DNA of 64,000 bases, from the NCBI GenBank assembly GCA_033085395.1, contig JANQBS010000049.1, forward strand, positions 1 to 64,000, written 5' to 3'. Positions within the stretch are counted from its first letter, which is position 1. Each line of letters begins with the position of its first letter. This document shows positions 11,701-22,264 of the stretch, in pieces. The DNA is from Xanthoparmelia taractica (taxonomy: Eukaryota; Ascomycota; Lecanoromycetes; Lecanorales; Parmeliaceae). Made by a program: the position numbers and the translations under genes. Under the pieces are notes generated by a model. That model had not been told where the DNA came from and did no database searches. It worked only from the letters and a program-made list of their open reading frames with translations.

Positions 11701-12513
11701 GTTGGTCGACCATTTCTTGATACAGCTCAGGTGAAATACAGTCCAGCAAGTCTTACAAGACCAGACATGGGAGTTCCGGGCTACCTCATTCGTACATATG
11801 GGGCATTCGTAAATTCCACTAGCGATATCTTCGTGTGTACGTGTAGCAATATCGGGAGCCGTGGACTTGGGAATCGACTGTCTCCTTGCACGTGGTGCTT
11901 TTGTTTGGGGCTGGCGATGATAAGGTTGCACTCCCTTTCCTGTTCTAGTATGGATGGGTGGCTGTTGATAACGTTGGCCTGGGTGAAATTCTGGTGCATC
12001 TGGCTGTAGGGCAAATTCGGTCTGTGTTGAAGGGCGCTCCTCCTGATTCAACCTCTCGCAAACTTGTCTGCTAGAACCCAGCACTGTCCCCTGATTGTGT
12101 CCACTGTGCAGCCCATGGTGACCTGAACCCTGCCCATTCGCATTCGTTCCAGAAATACCTGCAGACCCTCTGCCTCCTCGTGTTTCTCCTCCTCTACCTG
12201 CCCCTCTGCCTCTGCCTCGTCCTCTCTGCCCTCTCCCTCTTGTGTTGCCCGAATGTCCACTTTCATTTGCCGAGGCTTCAGCACTTGAAGGCTCGGCAGT
12301 AGATGGGTTTGGAGATGGTGCTACAGAAGCTGGTCTCAAAGACAATGAATGGTTGACTGGTTGTGAACCATTTGCCTCGGGGACTTGGGTTATGCTGCCC
12401 AGGTTCTGTCCACCTCTTCGAGCCGACGGATTGTGGCCACCCCGCCGCGGCCTCCTGCTTTGCGGATTTGGATTGGGCAACTGTGTGATAGGTGTTGAAT
12501 CGACTGAAGCCAT
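8791..12513 (-). CDS. fap1: NF-X1-type zinc finger protein with RING-like finger and R3H domain (FAP1 homologue)
   Basis: This is a single uninterrupted 1240-residue frame. Residues 1-230 are low-complexity and rich in RGG/RGRG (about 92-117). A RING/PHD-like Cys-His finger follows at 235-297 (YECPICTNEV ... CKTCWTVFHLSCI ... WRCPGC). Residues about 325-830 hold a long array of NF-X1 fingers of the form CG.H.C...CH.G.C..C, for example CGEHTCQKPCHEGLCGAC and CGNHTCPELCHKGPCGSC. An R3H nucleic-acid-binding domain lies near 895-960 (REIRVFAADEREKRLRFKPM), and the C-terminal tail is Lys/Glu-rich. Relatives are yeast FAP1, which binds the rapamycin target FKBP12 and is linked to TOR signalling, and animal NFX1; the RING-like finger suggests E3 ligase or RNA/DNA-binding activity. 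Length and domain order match the family. Start chosen at the first Met before the RGG region; no intron is needed. Confidence 0.93.
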   Translation of the reverse strand: MASVDSTPITQLPNPNPQSRRPRRGGHNPSARRGGQNLGSITQVPEANGSQPVNHSLSLRPASVAPSPNPSTAEPSSAEASANESGHSGNTRGRGQRGRGRGRGAGRGGETRGGRGSAGISGTNANGQGSGHHGLHSGHNQGTVLGSSRQVCERLNQEERPSTQTEFALQPDAPEFHPGQRYQQPPIHTRTGKGVQPYHRQPQTKAPRARRQSIPKSTAPDIATRTHEDIASGIYECPICTNEVARNSHVWSCKTCWTVFHLSCIKKWSTNEGSTQAQRPNENGDLPPPRQWRCPGCNLPKDVLPSTYTCWCMKEVDPQPIPGLPPHSCGQTCGNDRILPKKCPHPCELLCHAGPCPPCSHMGPRQSCFCGKTSTSRRCVDTNYDTGWSCGELCGDLLPCGEHTCQKPCHEGLCGACEVPIDCRCYCGKDKRTIVCCERGDERSSKRGLEAIDGSTNIEEWTGTFDCGNGCQRRYDCGKHTCEKKCHPQELTTPHCPRSPDVVSYCPCGKTLLNDVSSALRETCEDPIPNCGKKCLKKLPCGHSCLQTCHADDCMPCLMTVSISCRCGRTHSSTVCHQGNEERPQCMRACRATLNCGRHECGERCCSGEKKAAERQATKRKLRPLGASRLVDEGFEAEHICTRSCGRMLKCGNHTCPELCHKGPCGSCREAIFDEISCHCGKTVLQPPLPCGTSPPPCRFDCERPRDCGHPRVPHSCHGDDETCPKCPFLAQKPCLCGKKTLKNQPCWLSEVRCGEVCGKKLKCGSHFCRKQCHRPGECEDVGRSCQQACGKAKKACGHPCEEQCHAPSSCREDKPCQNKMFITCECQHLKQEVKCNASKSGEGNTKKSLECDDECTRLARNRKLALALNIDPEAHKDDHIPYSNETLKMFRENVKWGQTQEREIRVFAADEREKRLRFKPMSPHQRSFLHSLSADFGFDSESMDPEPYRHVAVFKTPRFVMAPMKTLAESVRIRNSVEASSAPVAEIQRKLQTNNELYNGFLLSNPRFGLTLEELRAECASSLDSTPGLSYDISFLPSEEIVIKARPALSSTVISPSAIEATIKALKAPLSATVSSKHLATSTQLCALDNSLNINRREMDDPTNNGGWSQVAAKAAAPRTALRQTAVGEKSVYTVLGSKLRDAKKKKEEMKKAKGSEVVVDDWEEEMRRQEAAEEKAATDPQIGKDVSQGAHDRADVGEVDSKAVEGEQTDVEVTQQKMQEHNLAEDLGISLSADAAEQ

Positions 12514-13075
12514 GACTGAGGAATTGAAGTGGCGGGCGGCTATCCTGATCGTTTATGGGCAGCAAACACCGATACCAGGTCAAGTGCGTAGTCGGCCAGC
12601 AGATGGTACAAACGAGTGTTTGCCGCCACCGAGTGGGTGTGTTCGATAATTCGGGTTTACAGACGTGATCCAAAGAATAAGTCTCTGTGGTCTAGGAAAT
12701 AGTGGCCAAACCGCCGGAAGTCGTCTGTGTTTGAAGGAATCTGAAGTGGCGAAGGCTTAAGATATAAATGACACACGTGACACCAGACTTGGAACTACTT
12801 TAGATGAGTCAACTCTTTACGCGCAGTCACAATTACATTTATTTTGTGCTCTATTACTATCTGGCCAGTAGCTGAGGCCATAATTTAGTCCATCCGTGGC
12901 CTCCTTTATTGATCAATGCTTACTATACACTATGTGACTCGGCGGATGATTCACTGAGGATTGGCCTCGTTCATTTTAACGCGCTACCACGTTGTCGCAC
13001 CAATGTGTTCACTGCTCTATTTTCTCCCGAACCAGCGCCTCATCACACGGCAAAGAACAAGACAGGACAAGGGTA
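12514..13075. other. intergenic: promoter of the zinc-finger gene and 3' flank of the hydrolase
   Basis: Both neighbouring genes run on the minus strand, so this 562-bp gap holds the upstream region of the zinc-finger gene and the 3' end of the BEM46-like gene. No coding sequence, RNA gene or repeat is visible. Confidence 0.5.
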
Positions 13076-14094
13076 TCAAAATAAATCAGTCCCCCCCAAC
13101 GCTTTTTCTTTGATGAAGTCATAGATGAATTGAAAGTAATTCGGCTCGGCTACCGTATTATTGTGAGAGCCGTTGGGTATGGTGCGCCAAGTTATGCTTT
13201 TCGCTCGGCACACGGATAGGAGCTGCTTCATATGAGATGGCCTAGACGGTAACCAATTCGATCAATTTCTATTCATCGAATTAAACCTAGGATTCTCAGC
13301 ACTGCTTACGGGATAATTTCGTCCTTCAATCCGCTGATGAACAGGATGGGGACCTCGGTGATTTGCGGGAGGATATCTTCGCTTGGCCAATACTGGTGGC
13401 AGAGCCAAGCAATGTATTTCGCAGGCGGAAACGCACTACACACAGTCAGCCACTGTAGTAAGAGGACGACATGGAGCAACAACCTAGGAATCAGCTTCCT
13501 TATCGACGTAAAAGTGTTTTCCAAAATCAGTCCGATCACATCGTGCGCCTCTTGGTTCCTTGCTACAAGTTGGATCGCAACAGCTCCACCGAGGCTCTGG
13601 CCATAAACGACGATCTTAGTACCCTTGATGTCATTTCTATTGCGGATGTAGTCGAGTGCCGTTTGTGCATCAATCATTAGACCCTCCTCATTGGGAGTTC
13701 CGGTAGACATGCCATAACCTCTGTATTCAAGCATAAGAACGTTGCAACCAACACTTTCCTCCAAAACCTTAGCAATCGGAACTCGGTGTCCAATATTGCC
13801 GGCGTTCCCGTGAAACATGAGAATTGTGACATTCTGCGCGATTCCTGCGTTGGAGGGTCGAATAAAGAAAGCCCCAAGAGTCTCTCCATCCGGCGTAGGA
13901 AGCCGTAGATCTTCGTAGTCAGAAATCCCGAATTGGTTTGGTCGTGGCACACCTTCATCAGTGTTGGCGCCTGATGGCAAGTATCGTGGATAGATTAGCT
14001 CGTTCTGCTTGTAATACAATAGTCCGCTTGCCAAAAAAGCGATGCCAGATGATGCCATCGCCGGCAAACGCAAATATGAAAGGAAGGAAGCCAT
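13076..14094 (-). CDS. bem46: BEM46-like alpha/beta hydrolase
   Basis: Two exons, 14094-13310 and 13241-13076, are joined by a 68-nt GT-AG intron (13309-13242) and give 316 residues. The open frame alone stops just after the catalytic Asp; the spliced second exon supplies the missing C-terminus. Residues about 13-28 form a hydrophobic N-terminal membrane anchor. The hydrolase core shows the oxyanion motif FHGNAGNIGHR, nucleophile Ser in YGQSLGGAV, acid Asp in ISGLKDEIIP and, from exon 2, His in IPNGSHNNT. BEM46/ABHD13-type proteins sit in the endoplasmic reticulum or plasma membrane, and in Neurospora BEM46 affects polarised growth of germ tubes; the substrate is unknown. It is divergently arranged with the proteasome gene, 452 bp apart. 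Confidence 0.9.
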
Positions 14095-14546
14095 TTGAAG
14101 GCTATAGAGGATAAAGTACGGATCTCAGCCTTCAGGAACAGCTCGAGTTGAGTAATTGATGTTTGCTTTATAGCGATTGGGCAACTTTCTAACGAAGAAC
14201 AACAAGAGACGACTCGTTCGAGAAAGAAACAACGCCGCTTCGTCGTTGACCCGGGGGCGGTCAGCCATGCGTTAGTCTTTCCATATGAAGTCGATCCCAG
14301 CCTCTGGTCACAAGAAAATGAGAAACGAGAATTGTCAACAAACGGCGTAATTCAACCCTCCCGAAATTGCCGCCCAAAAATACGCGCGCTAACCGTCAAG
14401 CGCCAGCCGAAGCTTCAACGCGTCCAAGCTGCCTGGTACTTTAGAGCAGATTGATTTTTAAGTTACAATTCAGGACGATTTCCGTCCCTCTTACAGTCTA
14501 CTACGATACTCACCTTGGTCTTGTGCTTGGAAAGCTCTTCCTCAAT
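14095..14546. promoter_or_regulatory. shared divergent promoter region of hydrolase and proteasome genes
   Basis: This 452-bp gap separates two genes transcribed away from each other and must contain both promoters. An ACGCGT hexamer (the MCB/MluI-box sequence recognised by MBF in yeast) lies at 14418-14423 in a GC-rich patch at 14340-14430. I do not see the yeast proteasome control element GGTGGCAAA. Any regulatory role of the hexamer is inference. Confidence 0.45.
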
Positions 14547-15522
14547 ATGGTGATACCGACGGGGACGCTGAACGAAGGTGCTATACTTGAACTCACATTA
14601 AGACTACATTCCAGGACGAAGCTAACAGCTCTGGACAGATGGCATACACGTTGACATGAACCATCTAAAGACGGGCGAAGTAAAGTCAGCATACCCTCCC
14701 TCCGACACCCGAGCCTCAATCCACTAACCCCAACCTCTCCAGCCTGGGAACATCCATGTAACGCCCACACCTCACCCTCCCCTACCCTCCCCTCCCCTCC
14801 GCCACATATTCTAACCCCCAACCTCCCCACCAGCATGGCCATCACATTCTCCCAAGGCGTCATCCTCGGCGCCGACTCCCGCACCACGACGGGCGCCTAC
14901 ATCGCCAACCGCGTCACGGACAAACTGACCCAAGTGCACGACACAATCTGGTGCTGCCGGTCCGGCTCGGCTGCTGACACGCAGGCCGTCGCCGACATTG
15001 TCGACTACCATCTCGGCATGTACGGGATCACGAATGAGGAGCAGCCGACGACGCAGACGGCGGCGGCGCTGTTTCAGGAGCTGTGCTATGATAACAAGGA
15101 CCAGTTGAGGTGGGTGCTTTTCCTAGTTTGGGGGGGGGGAAATTAGGGTGGGATTAAGTGAGAGAGAGAGAGGGCTGACTGTTGAGGAACTGGATTACAG
15201 TGCGGGCATGATTATCGCAGGGTATGATCCACGGCATGGAGGGTCGGTTTACAGTATCCCGTTGGGAGGCAGCTTGCATAAGCAATCGTACGCTATTGGT
15301 GGTTCGGGAAGTACATATATTTACGGATACTGCGACTCGTATTGGAAAGAGGGCATGAGCGAGGCGGAAGGGGTGGAGTTTGTCAAGGGGGCATTGAGGG
15401 AAGCGATAAAGTGGGATGGGTCGTCGGGAGGTGTCATAAGGCTGGTGGTGCTGACGAAAGAGGGGGCCGTGAGGCATTTGTATCTACCGGATCAGGGTTA
15501 CAAGGGACCAGGCACAGGATGA
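14547..15522 (+). CDS. PRE3: 20S proteasome beta-1 subunit (caspase-like)
   Basis: Five exons close into 229 residues: 14547-14577, 14639-14684, 14743-14757, 14834-15109 and 15201-15522. The start of the protein (after about ten residues, DGIHVDMNHLKTGEV) matches the propeptide end of yeast Pre3. The mature chain begins at Thr29 in NLGTSIMAITF. Counting from that Thr1, Asp17 (LGADSR) and Lys33 (VTDKL) are in the expected catalytic positions, followed by WCCRSGSAADTQA and SYAIGGSGSTYIYGYCD. Beta-1 cuts after acidic residues inside the 20S core. Exon 3 is only 15 nt and carries the Gly-Thr processing site. The first exon and ATG are the least certain part: they were picked because the frame closes and a GCTAAC branch site precedes the acceptor. 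Confidence 0.92.
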
Positions 15523-17137
15523 TTTGGTGGAAAGGATTAGAGCTTCAGGAATTTGTTTCCAATGATTGACTTGTGCAAACCTCCTCCTCTTCGCCAACCT
15601 CCAATATGCTAGGCAAATCCGGTCTCTGCGATACGTACTTGCAATCCGCGTCTTTTTCCCCTCCCAACCGTCAAGAAGGGGCAAAGTTGGTATCAGAACA
15701 GTCTGGAGCCGCTTGCGAATAGTGCCATCTTGGTATTGCTGATTCGTTCAGGGCATAGATCTCTGCTTCGTCAGTCAGATTTCTCGGGCATCCCGACTTC
15801 CGCCTATCCTACTCTGTATTTCGCATAGTTTTGGTCAAGAATGTTGTCACAATCAAAACACAATGTACAGACACAGAAACGTAGGGTAGGGTGAAATGAT
15901 GCATTCATGACCTTGTCAAGGTGTTTAGGTATCAGAGAGGCCGCAGACTCGGGCCACAGGTTCACAGGTCAAGCGCTTTAGAGCATGGATCTGAGTGGCG
16001 ACAGACGGCGCGTTGAGAGCTGAAACCAAGGTAATCGCCCATTGATGCGAAGAAAAGGAAAGGCTTTAGTTTCTGTATTGAAGCGTCATGGTTGGGCCTA
16101 ATGCAAGACGGCATCTCCAGTTTTGCAGACACCTCAGTAGTAATGTCTACCAGTAATCGAACAAGAGACTCTGGAGCATCAACCAGCACGGTATGCGCAA
16201 CTTGCAGAAGCAGAGGAAAAGGAATGGCTTGCTTTTGTCTGAATCTGCGAACTGTCGAATGATAGATTTGATTACATGACACATTCGAGAGACGTGAAAC
16301 CCTATCACTCGATGCTCAACCGGACGCATCCGCCTTATCATGTGTCTATGATGGCAAGGATTTCTAGCTCAGGTGTTCTAAAAAGAAATTGCCTCTTATT
16401 TATATCCAAGCGTCGTCAGGAGTAGCAGAAAAGTTAGACCGCTCGAGCTCGGGTATGGGGGTAGAGCGATACGCTCGGACTGGTGCGTGAACTGCTTTAG
16501 TACATAACTCAGGCACGGTAGTAACTACTGGTGCAGGTGTGCTGTTCGGTGACGTTGACGGCGGCGACGGCGGCTTGTCAAACGCGAGGTTGTTACTGTT
16601 GTAATAATGGCCAGGAATATGCCAACGTTGCGAGAGCGGAAAGTTTGAAATTGGTTGGAGTCGAGCTTTAATTTCGGCCTGCTATTAATATAACGAAGAC
16701 GGTTAAAAAAGTGTAAGGAGATCGCAGTAAATCCATATACGCACCTTCTCTTCCTCCATATTATTATCATCTCAAGTATATCTATCATGTCTCTCATTCC
16801 ATTGATCTTGCTCGAATCCTAATATCTGCAACCAGGAACAGGCGCTTCAGGCATGCTCCTACAGGTAAGACGGCACCTTTCTTCCCGAGCCTTGGACACG
16901 ACCTTACTCCGCAAGGAGCTCTAAGAGAAGGAAGTAGCCTTGCGCGATTGCCTTTCGAGCTTCGGGCTGCTCGAACATGAACAGTCGAGGCTCTACCCAC
17001 ATCTAGCACCATGTGTGTTGTTTTTGCCTCTTGGTCACCCGTACATCTTGTGTTACCGAGTACATTGAGCCTTTTGCAGAATCCAAGCTGACGTTGAGAA
17101 TGACACTACCAGCGAGCTCATACCCTGCTTCGCACCC
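15523..17137. other. intergenic region, no supported gene
   Basis: This 1.6-kb gap lies between the proteasome gene and the cyclin gene, both on the plus strand. Open frames such as 15962-16282 (minus) and 16525-16797 (minus) lack recognisable motifs and have no supporting exon structure. A (GAC/GGC)-rich patch lies at 16551-16575. The right part is probably the promoter and 5' leader of the cyclin gene. Confidence 0.5.
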
Positions 17138-18552
17138 ATGCCCTCGATGACGGCATCTGGGGACGTGCATCAGATGTCTTCCACGATAGCTGATCCCTTT
17201 CGAACCTCGTCCCAAGCCTCACACCTACGAAATGATCCCACCGCCATGCCGCATCAGAACTCAAATAGCAGATCTCGAGTACCATCCCATAGCGTCCAGC
17301 CCACCCCGCCAGTGAACTCCCGATCAACATCACACAATGACGGGCCTCATATACAATGGCGAGGAGCAGAGCAACAACATACCAACGACGGCAATCACCT
17401 CATGCCGCAAGGGTCCCATTCTGAGGCAATCCCTCCACCATCGCCACGCCTTGAGCCTACATACAGTTCCATGGTGTCCCTCAATGGCTCAACGGCGAAT
17501 TCGCCCAGCCGCATCAAGGTCCGAGATCTTGGCCATATACAAAGCTTTGCTAGCGAGGAAGTCCTTACGCGATCGCGCCATCCGTCCAGGCATTCTTTGC
17601 GAGGCAGGATGGACGGAGGGCAGCAGTACGAGATCAGTGGAATGCCGGTCACAGATGTTATTGAGATGGTAGCTGGCCTGTTGACAAAGATCATCACTAC
17701 AAATGACCGTCAACATGAGCATCTGCATCGAAATATACCGCCCCCCGAAGGAACGACAGGGCTCAGTCCGCAGACTACGAGCGTGCTCGCTTTCCACGGG
17801 AAAAATGTTCCCAGCATTACAATCGCAAGCTACCTCAGCCGCATACATAAGTATTGTCCGACTACATACGAAGTCTTCTTGAGTCTACTCATCTACTTCG
17901 ATCGGATGACGGAAATGGTCAATAGTGGAACGTTTTCTAGGTTCCCAAGCGATGAGCAGCATGGGAGGTGCCGTTCGAGAGTGCCAAGTGGCGCCAGCTC
18001 TAACGGCTCGAGCGATACTGCGGTCAATTCTTCGCCAGGCAGAGGGGAAGTGGAAACATGGCCCGGAGCACCAGTTATAGTTTCTCCTCCAGGCTCTAGT
18101 AGCCCGGAACGCGAAGAATCAACCGTGAGGCCTTCGCCTTCGATACCCTCCGCGTTACCTGATTCCGACGCCTACGACCTTTCACATTATTTTGTGGTGG
18201 ATAGCTTCAACATCCACAGGCTGGTCATAGCAGGAGTCACTTGCGCAAGCAAGTTTTTCTCCGACGTCTTCTACACGAACTCGAGATACGCCAAGGTGAA
18301 AATACCACTACCTCGGTCTGGAATAATACTAATGTGCTGCAGGTGGGCGGCCTGCCATTGAATGAGCTAAACCACCTGGAACTACAATTTCTTCTTCTGA
18401 ATGACTTTCGCCTTTCTGTACCCGTAGTCGAGCTAGAAGCGTATGGGACTATGCTGGTTGAGTTCTATGCGCGCGAAGTCATCTCTCAACAGCAGCACGC
18501 CAGCCATATGGAAGGCTTGTACATGCACACACAAACACCTACTCCGCCCTAA
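17138..18552 (+). CDS. preg: PHO80/PREG-type cyclin (negative regulator of the phosphate response)
   Basis: Two exons, 17138-18295 and 18343-18552, with a 47-nt intron give 455 residues. The cyclin box is in two blocks: residues about 172-265 (YLSRIHKYCPTTYEVFLSL, LIYFDRM) and from about 351 on (FVVDSFNIHRLVIAGVTCAS, KFFSDVFYTNSRYAK, then across the splice VGGLPLNELNHLELQFLLLN). A Ser/Pro-rich insert of about 85 residues separates the blocks and a disordered 170-residue N-terminus precedes them. In yeast Pho80 pairs with the kinase Pho85; in Neurospora PREG with PGOV keeps the phosphate transcription factor NUC-1 off when phosphate is plentiful. The block joined by the intron matches the family without a gap, which fixes the splice. 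Start at the first in-frame Met of the open frame. Confidence 0.9.
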
Positions 18553-19097
18553 ACCTGGTTCGGCAGAGCTCAACTCTCAGGCTCTAAGCAGCGGACATTG
18601 TCACCCCGCAGCGAGCACCCCGCAGAGCGCCACGAACAATCGGCACCCTTTCTTTTTCACAGCATAGATCTGGATTAACGCTATCATGCGGATACCCATT
18701 TTCATTTGCCTTTGATGACCAGTTACGATTTTCTTTGCTGAGTACTGTGATGGCCAGAATGACATGGTTGTATGTTGCATATTTAGAGGGTTTGGTTGGT
18801 TCACAACCCGGGAGATTAAGATGAGGTGTAGTGAGTGGGTGAGTGAGCTACTGACCGTTCTCTTACGATACCTAGTGGTGGCAGATAAATCTGCGATTCG
18901 ATATTACATTTCTAATGATCAGCTTCTGCGTCTTCAGCGAGGCTGCATGCGATCTTTTTAAAGGATTTGCAGACTTGATATCGCAGCTGCTGACCGGCAG
19001 AGACCCGGGGTAGCTGCCTCCTGGACGACAGATTACTACGCCTGATACAAGTGCCAAATACAGCTGCTGCAGCCATCTCCAATCAACGCAACGAACC
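18553..19097. other. convergent intergenic region
   Basis: The cyclin gene and the eIF3b gene converge on this 545-bp gap, so it holds the two 3' ends. No coding sequence, repeat or RNA gene is visible. Confidence 0.5.
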
Positions 19098-21493
19098 CTA
19101 AGCAATCTCCTCAACCTCATCCAAAACCTCCTCCATAATCTCCTCAACCACCGCACCCTCGTCATCTTTCCCATCAGCCTTCTCCTCATCTTCAACGTCC
19201 TCCTCCAAGCCCAGCTCCCTCCTCTCCTCCTTCAACTCCTCCTCTTCCTTCTCCCGCCACGCAAGCCATTCACTCAGGATTCTCCTCCTCTCCTCTACAA
19301 TCGCGCCCTTCTCTTTGTCTTCTTCAATGCGGTCTTGCTCTTCAAAGTCTTTGGAATATTCGCGTAGGTTCTTGCGGATAAGTTTTTGATCCTCTCGCGA
19401 TAGGAGGGTTGGGGGGCGAGGGCGCCAGGAGAGTTGTTTGAATTTCTCAATGTGCTCTTCGCGTAGGAGCTCGCCTTTGAAGTCGTAGAGGTGGTAGCCG
19501 TTTTCCATCTTTTATCACGTTAGCGTCGTCGCAGATAGGTTATAAGGGAGAGGGGAAGGGGTGGAGAATGTGAGCTTACGGTGTGTTTCCAAACACTAGC
19601 ACTCGTTACACAGTAGCGACCAGTAGGGTCCCAATCCACGTCCGTAACCCCGTAGTGGTCTCCCGTGTTCATGAGCTGTAAGTTTGCAGTGAGATCTTTG
19701 TCGCTCTCGGGCTTTTCGCCCTCGAAATCCAGATCCCAGAAGTCGAGGTCGAAGCTCTGCTGCGAGTGAACAGTGGCCACGATGACGAAACGCCCTTTTG
19801 GTGACCAGTAGATGGCGTTGCTGTTCTTCTTCTCAATGGTGCGAATGTGCTTGAAGTTGCCCACGCCGGGGCCTTTGATCTTTTCGGGGCAGAAGAACGA
19901 TACGGCGGTCTTGGGCGGCACGGCGGTGGTCATGACGACCTCGGCCGTGGTGATGAGGACGAAGCGGTCGCCCTTTGGCTCCCAGGCGAAATTGATGACG
20001 GTGTCTTTGATCGAGTCGACGACCTCGACCGGGACGCCCTTTTCGCGCACGCGGAAGATTTCGAGGTTGGTCGCGAGCGACTTTTTGGACTTTGAGTGCC
20101 GGTCCACCTTTACGCAGACGTAGGCGCCCTGCGATTGCCAGTGGAGCTTGGCGTCGGTGACGTTGAAGAGGTTGCGCGTGCGGACCGTCTCTTTGGAGGG
20201 GATGCTCATGAGGCCGACTTTTGCGGGGTTACTGCCGATTTCGGGGGTCCAGAAGCAGAAGAGCTGCTCGTAGGTTTTGACCGAGTCGCGCTGCGGGAGG
20301 GCGGGCGACCATTCAAAGTCCATGACGCCTTCGATTTTGATGGACGTCTTGTCCATGAGCGCCATCTTGGGCAGCTCGTACACGGATATCGATTGGCCTT
20401 CCAGCATGCGGGCGACGTACCTGTCGTCGGACGACCATTTGAATGCGGGCCACGGGACCTTTTTCTTGACGGGTTGGCCGGTCTCGCTCTCGGGTGGGGT
20501 CGGAAGGTCGTGCATTTGGAATGAGCGTAGCGGTCTTCCTGTCGCGACGTCCCAGATGATGTAGTTCTTCCCATCTTCCTCCTGCGATAAGACGGGGTCG
20601 TCTTCTGCGACCTCGATCGGCTTGAAAGACCATGTCGTGATGTACTTCTCCCCGGGAGAGAAGTCGATCAGGTTGCACATCGGATGCGGAAACCTCGTCT
20701 GCCTTGTCCAACTCGGTCCGCCCCACAGTTGTACACCCCTAGCATGCATAGTAGCGAGATATGTGCCCAAAGGCGACCACTGCACATGCGATTCCGTCCA
20801 ATGCATCCGATCGACTATGTTTTCGGGGGGATCCTTCTTCTTATTCCAGAATACCCCGACATTATCCCCACGCAGCATCACGAACTGATCTCGACTGTTT
20901 GGGTCCGCTAACCACCACCGCAGATGCTCTTTTTCTGTAAAATCATCGATCTTGGGCGGTTGGTATACATCATCTATGCGGCCTTCCCTTCCATATCTTT
21001 CGACGTCTGTGATCTTGTTGATGGCAAATGTATGTCTTTTGTCGATGGCGGCACCGTGGAGTTGCTTGGTAGCTGCGATGGCTTGCTGTGGCGTTTGGTA
21101 TTCGACAAAAGCATAACTAGACCGATGAGCTTGTATCCCCGCATCTCAAAGGAGGTGATCCATACCCTTCCGTCATACCCTTGTCGTTAACGGGCATGAA
21201 GAAGCCATCTTCCTTAACCTTTCCGGCCTTGTTCAGTTGCTTCACCAGAAACTTGACGAGCTTCGGTTTGCTATCTTCCGGGACCACGGGTAGCCCATCG
21301 ACGACGACGAAAGCATCAAGGCCCTGTTCGAGTCGGACGTCATATTGTTCTTTAAGATCTAGCGCGGAGAGACTGATTAGCGGGTCGGTGCTTGGATGTA
21401 TGTAGCTGAGATGGTCGAACCTGAGAAGTCTAGCTCTTCATCTGAATCGTAAGTGCCATTATCTTCGGTGAGATTGTTAAAGCTGGGCGCCAT
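19098..21493 (-). CDS. PRT1: translation initiation factor eIF3 subunit b
   Basis: Four exons (21493-21421, 21358-21166, 21116-19580, 19508-19098) with introns of 62, 49 and 71 nt close into 737 residues, the usual eIF3b length. After an acidic N-terminus comes an RRM at about residues 35-125, with RNP2-like FVVVDGLPVV and RNP1-like GYAFVEYQ, the latter restored by splicing at 21165-21117. A beta-propeller (eIF2A-like/WD) region spans about 145-620, for example VGVFWNKKKDPPENIVDRMHWTES split over several blades and ENVDWDPTGRYCVTS-like repeats. The tail is Glu/Lys-rich (RIEEDKEKGAIVEERRRIL). eIF3b is a core scaffold of eIF3 and brings it to the 40S subunit. It is divergent from the SWIB gene. 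Confidence 0.94.
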
Positions 21494-22264
21494 CTTTCTT
21501 GCGGGTTGGATGATAGAACGTCGTCAAGTAGGTGGGCGTAAAATACTTAAAATGCTAGTGCCACCAGTGCGGTAAATTTGGCGTGACGTCTCGCTTAAGC
21601 CAATCCCGCCAGCCCTAGCACTTTTCAGGATATGCCTTCTTGTCGCTTTGTAAAACCGGCCGTGATTCATGAGAGTGTGTAGATCTTACGAGATTGCTGT
21701 AACCCTTTTTCTTCAAAACGGAGAGTACGATTATTGTATACTTATTGCCTTGACTCAAGACATGACTCAAAATGACTGGTTTCCAACATCAAGTACGCAT
21801 ACCCAAGCTGTTCGTTTTAGGACTAGCGGATTACGGAGATAACCGACTTGCCGCCTTGGATGACCGGCGCGTTTTGGGATTGGTGATGCACATCATGCCT
21901 TAGCCACCATTCACCACTCAAACTGCTCCAACAAACAACAACAACAACAACACACTCTGTGCATGCTGATGCACCACACATGCATCCTCCACTTCGCTAA
22001 TACTTCTTCTTCTGCAACCTCCACCTCGCTGAATCGCGCATCAGCCAATCTTTCCCATCTCCGATCATCGGCGGGGCCTCCAATCTGTCGATCTCAATAC
22101 TATCGTTTAAAGTCCGGAGATATAAGATGACATCTGGGGAGCCCACATCAAACTAATCAATTATTTACGGCCTTTCTCCGCACCCTCGAGACAACTATCT
22201 CATCTCCAGCGATACGAGCGGAAATTTACTTGCTTTGTCTTGCCGGGGCAATCATCTTTCAAAT
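21494..22264. promoter_or_regulatory. divergent promoter region of eIF3b and SWIB genes
   Basis: This 771-bp gap lies between two genes transcribed away from each other. It contains a short ACA/CAA microsatellite near 21932-21955 and no coding sequence. It must hold both promoters, but no specific factor site is convincing. Confidence 0.45.

Noticed and set aside
8904..12649. Many open frames of 60-150 codons on both strands
   Set aside because: They are shadows of the 1240-residue zinc-finger gene, whose Cys-rich finger pattern fixes the true frame.
13306..14094. Reading the hydrolase as a complete 262-residue protein
   Set aside because: The stop lies inside an intron; the second exon supplies the catalytic His, so the short form would be a truncated enzyme.
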